Shown piece by piece: positions 26,163-35,061 of a DNA stretch of 62,023 bases. A program made the translations under genes and the position numbers. The stretch's first letter is position 1, and each line of letters starts with the position of its first letter. The notes beneath the pieces were generated by a model. That model ran no database searches, was not told where the DNA came from, and saw nothing but the letters and a program-made list of their open reading frames with translations. This DNA comes from an uncultured Geobacteraceae bacterium. Lineage in GTDB: Bacteria > Desulfobacterota > Desulfuromonadia > Geobacterales > Pseudopelobacteraceae. Where the stretch lies: contig CAJAFV010000038.1 in the NCBI GenBank assembly GCA_903939115.1, positions 1-62,023 of the forward strand. The letters are read 5' to 3'.

Positions 26163-27356
26163 ATGAAGGTCATTATTCTGCTCGGCGACGGTATGTCTGA
26201 TATCGCCTATAACGAACTCGGTAACAAATCTCCCCTTCAGTATGCAGCAACCCCTAACATGGATTTTATGGCTCAACATGGACAGGTCGGCCTCGCGCAT
26301 ACTGTCCCCGCCGGACTGCCACCAGGAAGCGACGTGGCAAATCTGTCAGTGTTCGGCTATGATCCGCGTACCTGCTACACAGGACGTTCACCGCTTGAAG
26401 CGATCAGCATGGGAGTCGACCTTGGTCCTGATGATGTTGCTTTCCGTATGAATCTTGTAACACTGAAGCCCCAGGGAAGCTCAATCTACATGCAGGATTT
26501 TTCTGCAGGACATATTTCTACTGCTGAAGCACGAGAATTGGTTGATACGCTTCAGAAAGAGCTGGGCAACTCTGAAATAGAGTTTCACTCAGGCGTGGGA
26601 TATCGGCATCTGATGGTCTGGCGCGGCGGTAAAGACGGCATGCGCACCACTCCTCCGCATGATATATCCGGTAAAGCCATCCTTGACTCGCTTCCTCGTG
26701 GTGATGGGGCGGAGGTGCTTAATAACATCATGAACCATTCCCAGATGGTGCTTCATAATCACCCCATTAATGTGAAACGAAAAGAAGAGGGCAATCAGCC
26801 GGCAAACTCGGTCTGGCTCTGGGGTCATGGCAAAACCCCACGAATCGAAACGTATCGGGAAAAATATGGACTGACCGGAGCGGTTATTTCTGCCGTTGAC
26901 CTGATCAAAGGGATCGGCATCTGTGCAGGCTTGGACATCATACACGTTGAAGGGGCTACCGGCTACATCGACACCAATTATCTTGGCAAGGGGCAGGCTG
27001 CTCTTGCGGCGCTTGAAGATCATGATTTTGTCTATGTGCATGTAGAAGCGCCCGACGAGGCGTCGCATGAAGGCATTATGCAGCATAAACTCCAGGCGAT
27101 AGCGGATTTTGACCGGCAGGTGGTCGGGACCGTTCTGGAAGGGATCAGGAAGTTTGGCGACTATGCCATTCTCTGCATGCCGGACCATCCGACGCCGGTA
27201 AAGCTGATGACCCATACGTCAGACCCGGTACCGTTTGTCATCTATCGGGGCGGGGCAGAGGAGGGGAACGGCGCCGTTTCGTATGATGAATTCCAGGCCA
27301 AGGGGACCGGCTTAGTGGTTGAAGGGCATTTACTTCTCAGTCAGCTGCTTTCGTAA
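26163..27356 (+). CDS. apgM: Cofactor-independent phosphoglycerate mutase (archaeal type)
   Basis: A 397-aa alkaline-phosphatase-superfamily enzyme. The metal site starts in ILLGDGMSD (about 4-12). The nucleophile region is GSDVANLSVFGYDP (about 58-71), and further metal ligands lie in VHVEAPDEASHEG and CMPDHPTP. It interconverts 3- and 2-phosphoglycerate in glycolysis and gluconeogenesis. A related bacterial subgroup has been proposed to act as homoserine kinase, and that alternative cannot be excluded from sequence. It is a single-gene unit ending in a strong terminator. Confidence 0.85.
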   Translation: MKVIILLGDGMSDIAYNELGNKSPLQYAATPNMDFMAQHGQVGLAHTVPAGLPPGSDVANLSVFGYDPRTCYTGRSPLEAISMGVDLGPDDVAFRMNLVTLKPQGSSIYMQDFSAGHISTAEARELVDTLQKELGNSEIEFHSGVGYRHLMVWRGGKDGMRTTPPHDISGKAILDSLPRGDGAEVLNNIMNHSQMVLHNHPINVKRKEEGNQPANSVWLWGHGKTPRIETYREKYGLTGAVISAVDLIKGIGICAGLDIIHVEGATGYIDTNYLGKGQAALAALEDHDFVYVHVEAPDEASHEGIMQHKLQAIADFDRQVVGTVLEGIRKFGDYAILCMPDHPTPVKLMTHTSDPVPFVIYRGGAEEGNGAVSYDEFQAKGTGLVVEGHLLLSQLLS

Positions 27357-27375
27357 CAGTATAGCTTCAAAAAAA

Positions 27376-27412
27376 CAGGGCATCCGGATACCGACGGATG
27401 CCCTGTTTTTTT
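27376..27412. terminator. Bidirectional rho-independent terminator
   Basis: CAGGGCATCCG and CGGATGCCCTG form an 11-bp stem, with A runs on the left and T runs on the right. It serves both the mutase gene and the convergent FecR-domain gene, whose TAA stop (27411-27413) begins within the T run. Confidence 0.9.
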
Positions 27413-29090
27413 ATTCTTTACCCTTACGCTCTTTACCTTCTTTCTCTCTCACTCTTTTATCATTCCCTTGATCCGTGGTAGTCAACTTCCAGATTTTTCT
27501 CTGTTCCCGTTCTTTTGGCTTTTTCTCTTGCTTTGAAGCGTCACTTTGGCGTTGAGGAGCCGGTGTTGAGCGCTTATCCGTCTGGTATCCGGCAGAGGGC
27601 TTTTCTGTACGTGCCGGTTGATTTATAGTCGTCTCCGTTTGAGGTGCTGCTGTGCGACTCTGCCCGTCACTGATCTGCCGGGATGGGGATGGGGAAGGTG
27701 CGGCGGGTCTGGTTGTGACCGCTGGTGTAGCCGGCACTGGTGGTGCGACAGGTGGCTGTACCAGGCGCTGTTTTTCAGTAACCGGAACTACTCGCGGAAA
27801 ACGGTCACGTAATTCACTATTGTCATGGTTCATGACTGCTGCCGGAGGAGCAACTCTCGGCGGAGTCTGTTTGACGACCGGCATACGTGTTTCCCGGAGT
27901 GGTTTTATTCGGGGGCTTCCGAGTGACACGGCCACTGAAACAGATGGAGCGGTAGAAGGGGCTTGAAAAACAGTTCTCCCCCGTAAAAAATCATTTTGCA
28001 GGAGCACACTGAAACCGCCGTGTTCATTCCGGTTTTTATAGTAGACCGATGCTGTGTTGACATGAGTGTCGTTAATATTGACGCTATGGCGGCCAAAATG
28101 CTTGCGACCATAGAAGTTTTCTCCTGGTGCCAGCGGCGTCCAGCCGATGTGGTTTTCGGTGCGGTACCATCCCACATATCCCGGTCCCCAATAGATATCG
28201 CCACGAACAGGCGGTACCCAGCACCACCCGAAGCCGAAGACAATCGCCCAGCGCCCGTAATGATACGGTGCCCAGCCCCAGTTTTCATAGGATATCCAGA
28301 CGTAGTCATCTCCTTTCCAGATCCAGCGCCCGCTTCGGTACGGTGCCCAATCGTCAGAGAGTATGACCGTTGGTCGCCAGACCATGCCATATTCCGGTAC
28401 GCTTACCCATCTTCCGTGTGCATCGAGTTCCGCTGAATATGCCTGTAACTCTTCAGGGAGTTTCGATTCGGCCGAAGTCGTTCGAGATTGACTTCTGTCA
28501 CGCTCGCTGTTCCAGCTTTCCCAGCTGTCGGGCGAATTGAGCGGCAGAAGCTCGCTGTGTCCTTCTTCAAGCGCAATATGTTCGCCTGCGCGAACTTTCG
28601 TACGACTTCCGTTCCCTTCAACATATGCAGAACCTTTGAATATAGAGACATCTTCCTGACTGTTCGGCAACATGTCTACGCGGAGTCGTGCTCGCGCATC
28701 AGGAAGTATGGTTGTGTCGTCAGCGTCAATTTGGAGAGAGTTTTTTCGGGCATTCGGGGACGCTTTGAGATAGAGCTTTCCGCTTGCCATATGAAGATGG
28801 GTAAAGTTGTCTTCAACGGCAATCAGGTCAAGTTGTGTCCCACCATCCAGCCGTACTACCGTTCCATCGGCAAGCTGCACTTCGGTCCTGCAGCCGGGAG
28901 GTGCCCATACCGCATCACCTTCATCAAGAGGAGTGTTTATAGATGCAGGAAACCATTCTTCACTGTCAGGAGTGCGGAAGGTGATATCTCCTTCTATCAG
29001 AGTGACTCTGGCGGGACTAATGATGCCGGCCAAGGCACCAGTAGGAATGGCGAAGAATATCATCAGGAATACAATCAGCATTTGTTTCAT
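27411..29090 (-). CDS. Exported FecR-domain protein with W/P-rich repeats (DUF6600-like)
   Basis: A 559-aa exported protein. The signal peptide is about residues 1-22 (ATG 29090 after GGAGG, chosen over the upstream ATG at 29132). A FecR-like domain follows (about 25-190: VTLIEGDITFRTPDSEEWFP, EVQLADGTVVRLDGG). Next is a tryptophan-rich repeat region (about 225-320) with WRPTVILSDDWAPYRSGRW and WGWAPYHYGRW units. The last ~180 residues are Pro/Gln/Lys rich and disordered, ending in a highly charged tail. The W-rich units match a family seen in Geobacter-type genomes. The role is unknown, probably periplasmic or cell-surface. Confidence 0.82.
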   Translation of the reverse strand: MKQMLIVFLMIFFAIPTGALAGIISPARVTLIEGDITFRTPDSEEWFPASINTPLDEGDAVWAPPGCRTEVQLADGTVVRLDGGTQLDLIAVEDNFTHLHMASGKLYLKASPNARKNSLQIDADDTTILPDARARLRVDMLPNSQEDVSIFKGSAYVEGNGSRTKVRAGEHIALEEGHSELLPLNSPDSWESWNSERDRSQSRTTSAESKLPEELQAYSAELDAHGRWVSVPEYGMVWRPTVILSDDWAPYRSGRWIWKGDDYVWISYENWGWAPYHYGRWAIVFGFGWCWVPPVRGDIYWGPGYVGWYRTENHIGWTPLAPGENFYGRKHFGRHSVNINDTHVNTASVYYKNRNEHGGFSVLLQNDFLRGRTVFQAPSTAPSVSVAVSLGSPRIKPLRETRMPVVKQTPPRVAPPAAVMNHDNSELRDRFPRVVPVTEKQRLVQPPVAPPVPATPAVTTRPAAPSPSPSRQISDGQSRTAAPQTETTINQPARTEKPSAGYQTDKRSTPAPQRQSDASKQEKKPKEREQRKIWKLTTTDQGNDKRVREKEGKERKGKE

Positions 29091-29290
29091 GGGAGCCTCC
29101 ATGTCCGTTATCGGGTGTTGTCGAGCTGTCAAATCTTTCGAAAATGCAACGCAAAGAGCGTGCCGAGCCGGTTATGTTCAATGATATCAGTTAAACATGA
29201 TAGGACAGAACTGTTCTTTTACCGCAAATAAGGTAACTGGTGGGCCAAATGAAGCCAACTACCGGTTAAAATAGCATGGTTCAGCAATTC

Positions 29291-29319
29291 TTGACTACTC
29301 ACCAAAAAGTTACCATAAT
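29291..29319 (+). promoter_or_regulatory. Promoter of mltG
   Basis: TTGACT (29291-29296), a 17-bp spacer and CATAAT (29314-29319). The predicted transcription start falls at about 29326, the A of the annotated ATG, so the mRNA may be leaderless. Confidence 0.5.
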
Positions 29320-29325
29320 GCGGCC

Positions 29326-30327
29326 ATGGCTTATACCACACCACCCTCCAAAATTATCTGCGTGAATGCTGTCCGCCTCTTTCTTGTTACGTGTCTCCTC
29401 TGGTATTTTATCTGCCTTTTTATCTCTCCAGGTTCAGGGGCTGTAATCTGCGACGTTTCATTTCCTCCAGGGAGCGGCATTCGCACGCTTGCTTCAGATC
29501 TTAAAGCCGGCGGAGTTATACGAAGTTCGTGGCATTTTGTCCTTTTGACCAGATTGCGGGGAGATGCTCACCATCTTAAAGCGGGGGATTATCGTTTCAA
29601 CGACGCTATGACACCCGATGTGATCTTGAGAAAGATTGTTGCCGGTGAGGTTGATTATCGTAAATTTACCCTGCCTGAAGGCTATTCAATGTATCAGGCT
29701 GCTGAGTTGCTGGAACAGAAGGGGTATTTCAAAAAGGAAGCGTTTCTTGAAAAATGTCGTGACAAGGCATTACTGCTGCGGCTTGGCCTGCATGAGGCAA
29801 GTGTGGAAGGATATTTGTATCCCGCAACCTATAACCTCTCACGGGGAGGGGGAGAGGAACAGCTGCTTGAGCAGATGGTGGGGCAGTTCAATAAGAACTA
29901 TGCTGCTGTAAAGGAGGCACGTCAGGAGGGCAGTCGGTTTTCCCTGCATGAAATTGTTACGCTGGCATCGATAATAGAAAAAGAGGCTGTTTCTGCGGAT
30001 GAAAAACCGCTTATTTCATCAGTATTCCATAATCGCTTACGGATCGGAATGCCGCTTCAGAGTGATCCGACCGCGGTTTACGGAGTTCGGGCGTTCTCCG
30101 GGAAAGTCAGTAAAGCGGACATCCAGCGCCAATCGCCGTATAATACCTACCTCAACAAAGGGCTCTCTCCCGGTCCGATTGGTAATCCGGGAATAGACGC
30201 CGTTACTGCTGCAATGAACCCGGCAAAATCCGATTTCCTCTATTTTGTCGCACGCCAGGATGGTACCCACCAGTTTTCAAAAAATCTTGCCGATCATAAC
30301 CGTGCCGTGGCGCGCTACCTCAAATAG
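29326..30327 (+). CDS. mltG: Endolytic murein transglycosylase MltG
   Basis: A 333-aa inner-membrane enzyme that cuts nascent peptidoglycan strands and so ends their elongation. A single membrane helix lies at about residues 17-34. A LysM-like segment and the YceG domain follow, with LASIIEKEAVSADEK containing the catalytic Glu (about 218) and the conserved SVFHNRL, LQSDPTAVYG and SPYNTYLNKGLSPGPIGNPG blocks. No clear ribosome-binding site precedes ATG 29326. GTG 29362 is an in-frame alternative but also lacks one. Confidence 0.92.
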   Translation: MAYTTPPSKIICVNAVRLFLVTCLLWYFICLFISPGSGAVICDVSFPPGSGIRTLASDLKAGGVIRSSWHFVLLTRLRGDAHHLKAGDYRFNDAMTPDVILRKIVAGEVDYRKFTLPEGYSMYQAAELLEQKGYFKKEAFLEKCRDKALLLRLGLHEASVEGYLYPATYNLSRGGGEEQLLEQMVGQFNKNYAAVKEARQEGSRFSLHEIVTLASIIEKEAVSADEKPLISSVFHNRLRIGMPLQSDPTAVYGVRAFSGKVSKADIQRQSPYNTYLNKGLSPGPIGNPGIDAVTAAMNPAKSDFLYFVARQDGTHQFSKNLADHNRAVARYLK

Positions 30328-30339
30328 TTCTGGCTTCTC

Positions 30340-31185
30340 TCACACATACAGTTCTCCAATATCCTCCACAGTAATTTCCAATTCTGCCAGAGCGATTTCT
30401 TTTAACCCCAGAAATTGCACTTCCGGTGAAGAGATGAGAGAAAATGCAGGATCCGGTTGTAGCGATTTTCCCGTTTTTTTACACGCCTTGTCTGCCAGTC
30501 GAACTATGACCAGCAGGATATCATTTCCGTCAAAATCTTCTTTGTGATGATTGACCGCAATTGAGCAGTACGCTTCAGGCAGGCTCCATGATTTCATTAA
30601 CCGGTTCCCGACGTCTCCGTGCATTTTGTCAAGAATCTCATTAATCAGAGTCTCTGAAAATGCGGTTTTTGCTTCATTATTACGATAAAGGTCATCAAGC
30701 ACTTTGAGTAAAGCCAATTTTCCGATATCGTGTAACAGTCCACCCATAAAGCATTCGGTCGCCAGATTTACATAACCGGCTTTTTTTGCCAACCATTTTG
30801 ATCCTGTCGCGCAGGCAAGCGAGTGGTCCCACAGTTTTTGCATTGACCTGTTGAGATGCTCATTTTCAGAGCGGAACAGTTCGTATTGAGACGCCATCAT
30901 GACCATATTGGCAACTTCCTGAGCCCCCAATCTGACGACAGCATCTTTAATGGTACCAATCGAAGACAATCCGGCATAGTAAGAAGAATTTGCCACTCTG
31001 AGCACCTGGCTCGCGAGGGACTGATCTTCGTTGATCATTTCAATAATTTCATCAATTCTGAAGTCGCGACGCGCGAGCATCTGCTGGAGTTTTACCGCTA
31101 CAGAATTAAACACAGGGAGATTCTGCAGGTCTCCCTTGAGGCGCTCATTGATTAATTCAATAAGTGGCTTTTCAGTTGAACTCAT
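30340..31185 (-). CDS. HDOD-domain protein
   Basis: A 281-aa protein dominated by an HDOD domain: LPVFNSVAVKLQQMLARRD, IINEDQSLASQVLRVANSS-like region, then LLHDIGKLALLKVL near residue 150. HDOD proteins are non-hydrolytic relatives of HD phosphodiesterases and act in signalling and regulation of motility or secretion. The start overlaps the stop of the upstream GspE-like ATPase by 4 bp, so the two are translationally coupled. The HD pair itself is present, so residual hydrolase activity cannot be excluded. Confidence 0.9.
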   Translation of the reverse strand: MSSTEKPLIELINERLKGDLQNLPVFNSVAVKLQQMLARRDFRIDEIIEMINEDQSLASQVLRVANSSYYAGLSSIGTIKDAVVRLGAQEVANMVMMASQYELFRSENEHLNRSMQKLWDHSLACATGSKWLAKKAGYVNLATECFMGGLLHDIGKLALLKVLDDLYRNNEAKTAFSETLINEILDKMHGDVGNRLMKSWSLPEAYCSIAVNHHKEDFDGNDILLVIVRLADKACKKTGKSLQPDPAFSLISSPEVQFLGLKEIALAELEITVEDIGELYV

Positions 31186-33077
31186 TCAGTAACTCCCAAT
31201 ATTCTTCTTAATTCCGACAATGGCCGTGGTTTGCCCAGTCGGGGAAGATCGGTAATAATTTCCTTCATCGAGATCTCTCCGCGGGCTCCTTTAACCAGAC
31301 CATCCTCAATGAGAGTTACCATGCCGGATGTTTCGACACTTATTTTACGAATTTCATACGAACTCTTCTTGTTCAGGATAGCGTCTTTTACCATTTCATT
31401 CATTACCAGCAGTTCAAAAACTCCCACACGGCCACGATAACCGCTAAACCTGCAGGCTTTACAGCCTCGTCCGAGTTTAAAACCGGCACCGACCAGATCG
31501 TTGGCCGATACGTTCAATCTGCGCAAGTCGAGTGGTGTCGGGATATATGGTTCTGCACAGTCGGGACAGACCCTTCGCAGCAGACGTTGCGCTACGACAC
31601 AGACAACTGTGGATGAAATCAGAAATGCTTCAATCTCCATATTCATCAAGCGGATCAGCCCGCCAATACTGTCTTCAGTGTGAAATGTTGTTAATACCTT
31701 ATGGCCGGTCAAAGCCGCCTGAATGGCGGTTTCAGCAGAGAAATGATCGCGAATCTCCCCAAGAACAATGATATCGGGATCCTGTCTGACTATATGCCGC
31801 AAAGTTTCTTCAAAAGTAACACCGATCTTTGCATTTATGGAACATTGAGAAACACCGTCAATGGTTATTTCGACAGGATCTTCAGCTGTTATGATGCTTG
31901 TATTGACATCGTTAAGATAATTTATGCAGCTATAAAGTGTACATGTCTTACCCGATCCGGTCGGACCGGTGATGATCATGACACCGGAAGGCACTTCAAC
32001 CGCTTCGAAGATGAAATGCTCCAACATCCGGGGAGCCATACCGATTTCTTTAATATCCAACAGTGATGTTTTGTTGTTGAGAAGCCGCATGACAATTTTT
32101 TCACCATAAATGGTGATAAAGATTGAAACGCGGAGATCGAGATCTATTCCGTGCACATGACTCTTATAGAGCATGCGGCCGTCCTGATGCCGGCGCTTTT
32201 CAGCGATATCTGACTGCGCCATGACTTTAATACGCGTCGAGAGTTGCGGAGCAATTTCTTTCTGGAAGTCCTTATAGTAGTGCATGACCCCATCAAGTCT
32301 GAAACGGACTCGAAGGCGATCTTTCATCGGCTCAATGTGGATGTCGCTGGCGCCTTCAAGAATTGCATCATCCAAAAGTGAGTTTATCATGCCGATGATG
32401 GTATTTTCATCTGAGAGAACCGGCTGAGTTGCTGATCGTTCTAAGGCGTTGAGTGTGTTTTTGATGGACTCTTTGGATGCAATGGCGAAACGGACATTAT
32501 CACCGAGAAAATTTCGTGCAGAATCATGTGCTTTCTGGTCGAGAGGATCAGATAATGCCAGTATGACAAAAGATTCTTCCCGGCGGACCGGAACAATATT
32601 CAACTCACGACAGACTGATATTGGAATAGCTGAAAGCAGAGTACGATCAATTTCCACAAAGCTCAGTTCGATTAAAGGGTACCCTATCTGATACGAAAGA
32701 GCTTCCAGCAGCTTTCGATCCTCAATAAAGCCCCGATCAACGAGGATCTCTCCCAAGCGCTGCTTGCCTTTTGATTCTAACTGCATTCCGATCGCTTGTT
32801 TTAAATCGGTTTCGCGGAGATAGCCCAGTTCAACAAGAAAATCCCCCAGGCGGATATTGACGCGATTATTTCTAAGAGTTTCCTGAAGAATATCATGCGA
32901 CAGGAACCCAAGTTCGACGAGAGAGTCTATCATCGTTTTGGAAGTTGTGAGTTTACTGCGAACCCGGATGGCATACGCCAGTTGTTGCTCTGAGATAATG
33001 TTTTCTGACAGTAAAAGCTTGGTAATCATACCGATATCTGGCGGGGAAGCTTGAGCTGGTTTGGCAATAGTGTCCAT
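31182..33077 (-). CDS. GspE/PilB-family secretion ATPase
   Basis: A 631-aa type II secretion/type IV pilus assembly ATPase. Two N-terminal MshEN-like segments lie at about 18-130 (LGDFLVELGYLRETDLKQAI, LGEILVDRGFIEDRKLLEAL), a family of c-di-GMP-binding modules. The core has Walker A GPTGSGKT (371-378), an Asp box near AEDPVE, Walker B DIIVLGEIRD (435-444), a His box TTFHTED, and a C4 zinc site (C504, C507, C539, C542). No pilin, pseudopilin or secretin gene is near. It is coupled to the HDOD gene. Confidence 0.92.
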   Translation of the reverse strand: MDTIAKPAQASPPDIGMITKLLLSENIISEQQLAYAIRVRSKLTTSKTMIDSLVELGFLSHDILQETLRNNRVNIRLGDFLVELGYLRETDLKQAIGMQLESKGKQRLGEILVDRGFIEDRKLLEALSYQIGYPLIELSFVEIDRTLLSAIPISVCRELNIVPVRREESFVILALSDPLDQKAHDSARNFLGDNVRFAIASKESIKNTLNALERSATQPVLSDENTIIGMINSLLDDAILEGASDIHIEPMKDRLRVRFRLDGVMHYYKDFQKEIAPQLSTRIKVMAQSDIAEKRRHQDGRMLYKSHVHGIDLDLRVSIFITIYGEKIVMRLLNNKTSLLDIKEIGMAPRMLEHFIFEAVEVPSGVMIITGPTGSGKTCTLYSCINYLNDVNTSIITAEDPVEITIDGVSQCSINAKIGVTFEETLRHIVRQDPDIIVLGEIRDHFSAETAIQAALTGHKVLTTFHTEDSIGGLIRLMNMEIEAFLISSTVVCVVAQRLLRRVCPDCAEPYIPTPLDLRRLNVSANDLVGAGFKLGRGCKACRFSGYRGRVGVFELLVMNEMVKDAILNKKSSYEIRKISVETSGMVTLIEDGLVKGARGEISMKEIITDLPRLGKPRPLSELRRILGVTE

Positions 33078-33158
33078 TATATGACCTTATGCGATACGTA
33101 GAATTGATCACCGTTATAGCGCAGTATCGCTAAATGTTACACACTTTTTTGCCAGGTC

Positions 33159-34334
33159 TCACCGTTTATTTACTAAATTCTGAGGCGGGGAAATTATGTC
33201 GATAATTGTAATTTCAGGTGGGGCTAACAAGCGCATCGGAGGTCCCCATGTGCCGGTTCCTCGCGAAACGTGAATACGCGATCCTTTCCCGGTAGTTGTT
33301 GTGCCGCAGGGAATCGGGTGTTTAAGTCTGACAAGAAAATTGAACGGAAAAATCTGGCCGCCATGAACGTGACCGGAGAGCTGCAGATCGAAGCGGCCGT
33401 CACTTTCCGGCAGAATCTCCGGCCGATGCTTTAACAGTAGATGGAACGAATCATTCGAAACAGATGTAAGCAGTGCATTTTCAACGGCAGGATCTGCATG
33501 CTTATGCCCTGAAACTGCTTGATCATCGATTCCTGTTATTGTTACTCCATTTGTAAGGTGTATGGACTGATTCCGGAGCATCGTAAAGCCTGCGGCCCCG
33601 GTGAAAGCGACCGCCTGGGGAAGGCCGGCATATGCTTCATGATTTCCTGCCACGGCAAATTTGCCCGAAGGTGCCGGAATAGAAGCCAGTAATGCTGCCA
33701 GAGGATTATGAGCAGAAATAGCGTCATCACGGTTCAGCTTGCCATCGACTAAATCACCGGTAGATATAAGAATATCAGGTTCGGCGTTCCTGATCTCAGT
33801 TGAAATTCGCTGCAACCGGCTGTTTTGTAACAGCAGACCGATATGAACATCTGATATCTGCACAATTCTTAGTTTCGAAACTGAAGCGGGAAGCTTGGCT
33901 GAGTGAATCACGACATGTTCACTGCGAATCTGACCTGCTTCAAAAAAGGCATACACGCTTGCACATACCGCTATTATGAATACCGCTCTACCGATTGTCC
34001 GAGAGGAGATACCTGCTGGTTTTTGCTTTGAAAGAAAACGGTTTATACGGCAATAAAAAAAATGAATCAGATCAGCAAAGAAATGTGCAGAGACAAAGAT
34101 AAATATGAAGCCCATCCAGAGATAGCCCGGCCACGCAAATGCCAGGGCTGTTTTCTCCATCGTCAGGTGCTCTGCTACCCGAACGAGAAGGGGAATGGCC
34201 GTCATAAAAACCATCCAGAGTATCAGGAACCATCTGAGCTGTTTTAGGAGCCTGAATGCATCACGCAGCTTAACGAAAGCGTAGCAATGCATGCCTCCGT
34301 AGAGAGAGAGGAATGTTATCAGGAACAGGTACAC
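33159..34334 (-). CDS. Membrane-anchored metallophosphoesterase (YaeI-like)
   Basis: A 391-aa protein with about four N-terminal hydrophobic helices (about 1-20, 36-55, 70-95, 115-135) and a calcineurin-like phosphoesterase domain. Metal motifs are QISDVHIG (about 158-165), STGDLVDG, AGNHEAY and SGHVHGGQ. Relatives include YaeI-type enzymes that act on lipid-linked phosphates. Its start overlaps the end of the host rnhB gene by 16 bp, so before the element inserted it was probably co-transcribed with rnhB. Confidence 0.9.
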   Translation of the reverse strand: MYLFLITFLSLYGGMHCYAFVKLRDAFRLLKQLRWFLILWMVFMTAIPLLVRVAEHLTMEKTALAFAWPGYLWMGFIFIFVSAHFFADLIHFFYCRINRFLSKQKPAGISSRTIGRAVFIIAVCASVYAFFEAGQIRSEHVVIHSAKLPASVSKLRIVQISDVHIGLLLQNSRLQRISTEIRNAEPDILISTGDLVDGKLNRDDAISAHNPLAALLASIPAPSGKFAVAGNHEAYAGLPQAVAFTGAAGFTMLRNQSIHLTNGVTITGIDDQAVSGHKHADPAVENALLTSVSNDSFHLLLKHRPEILPESDGRFDLQLSGHVHGGQIFPFNFLVRLKHPIPCGTTTTGKGSRIHVSRGTGTWGPPMRLLAPPEITIIDIISPPQNLVNKR

Positions 34335-34859
34335 GAAACATACTCCTTGACGCCGCCGAATGTCAGGCGATGAATAGGGGAGGGGCCGAGCCTTTTGATC
34401 GCATCCATATGGGCTGCGCTCCCATACCCCTTGTGTCCAGCGAAGCCGTAACCGGGGTATTTTGCATCCATTTCAATCATTACCCGGTCACGGGTTACCT
34501 TGGCGATAATTGACGCGGCAGCAATGGAGAGGCTCAGAGAGTCGCCTTTTTTTATTGTTTTCTGGGGAATCCTACTGTCGATGGTACTTATGCCATCGAT
34601 CAACAGATAATCAGGAGGCTGGGAAAGGTTTAGAACGGCAGCGAGCATGGCGCATCGGGTCGCTTGCAGGATGTTGATACTGTCGATATCGGCCGGAGTC
34701 ATGACGCCAACACCCACAGAAAGAGCCTGCGCCATGATTATATCAAAAAGTTTATCCCGTTTGTCGGGGGTAAGCTTTTTGGAATCGTCTACGCCGATGA
34801 TCGTAAGCCCGACAGGCAGAATAACGGCAGCAGCCATTACCGGACCGGCCAATGGGCCG
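34319..34859 (-). pseudogene. rnhB: Host RNase HII gene, 3' fragment
   Basis: This is the C-terminal ~180 residues of a normal RNase HII, beginning GPLAGPVMAAAVILP and including DDSKKLTPDKRDKLF, LLIDG and AASIIAKVTRDRVM. The catalytic N terminus ending in DEAGRG is missing. Upstream, the reading frame runs into unrelated AT-rich DNA of the inserted element (to a chance ATG at 35017), so any product lacks the first catalytic Asp/Glu pair. The missing 38 codons are found on the other side of the element at 46583-46696. Confidence 0.93.
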
Positions 34860-35061
34860 GCGCTTATATTGTATAAAATAATAGACAGTAAGTGAGTGAG
34901 TGAGTGTAATATGCTATAATGTATAGCAATTAAATCAGTATTTGGATCAAATGTGTATAAAATCATAAATTTATCATTTGTACATTCGTTGTACTGTAAA
35001 TATGAAATTGTTACCAATAAAAGTGTCCAAATTTGAATCCTTATAGAATTTTTAATTGTAT

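Noticed and set aside
34889..34908. GTGA-type tandem repeat near the left end of the element
   Set aside because: It is only about four short units, too short and simple to assign as iterons or a regulatory repeat.
34319..35017. A 232-codon frame that looks like a full RNase HII
   Set aside because: The first ~52 codons lie in the inserted element and are unrelated, and the catalytic DEAGRG motif is missing. It is the host 3' fragment with a chance upstream extension.
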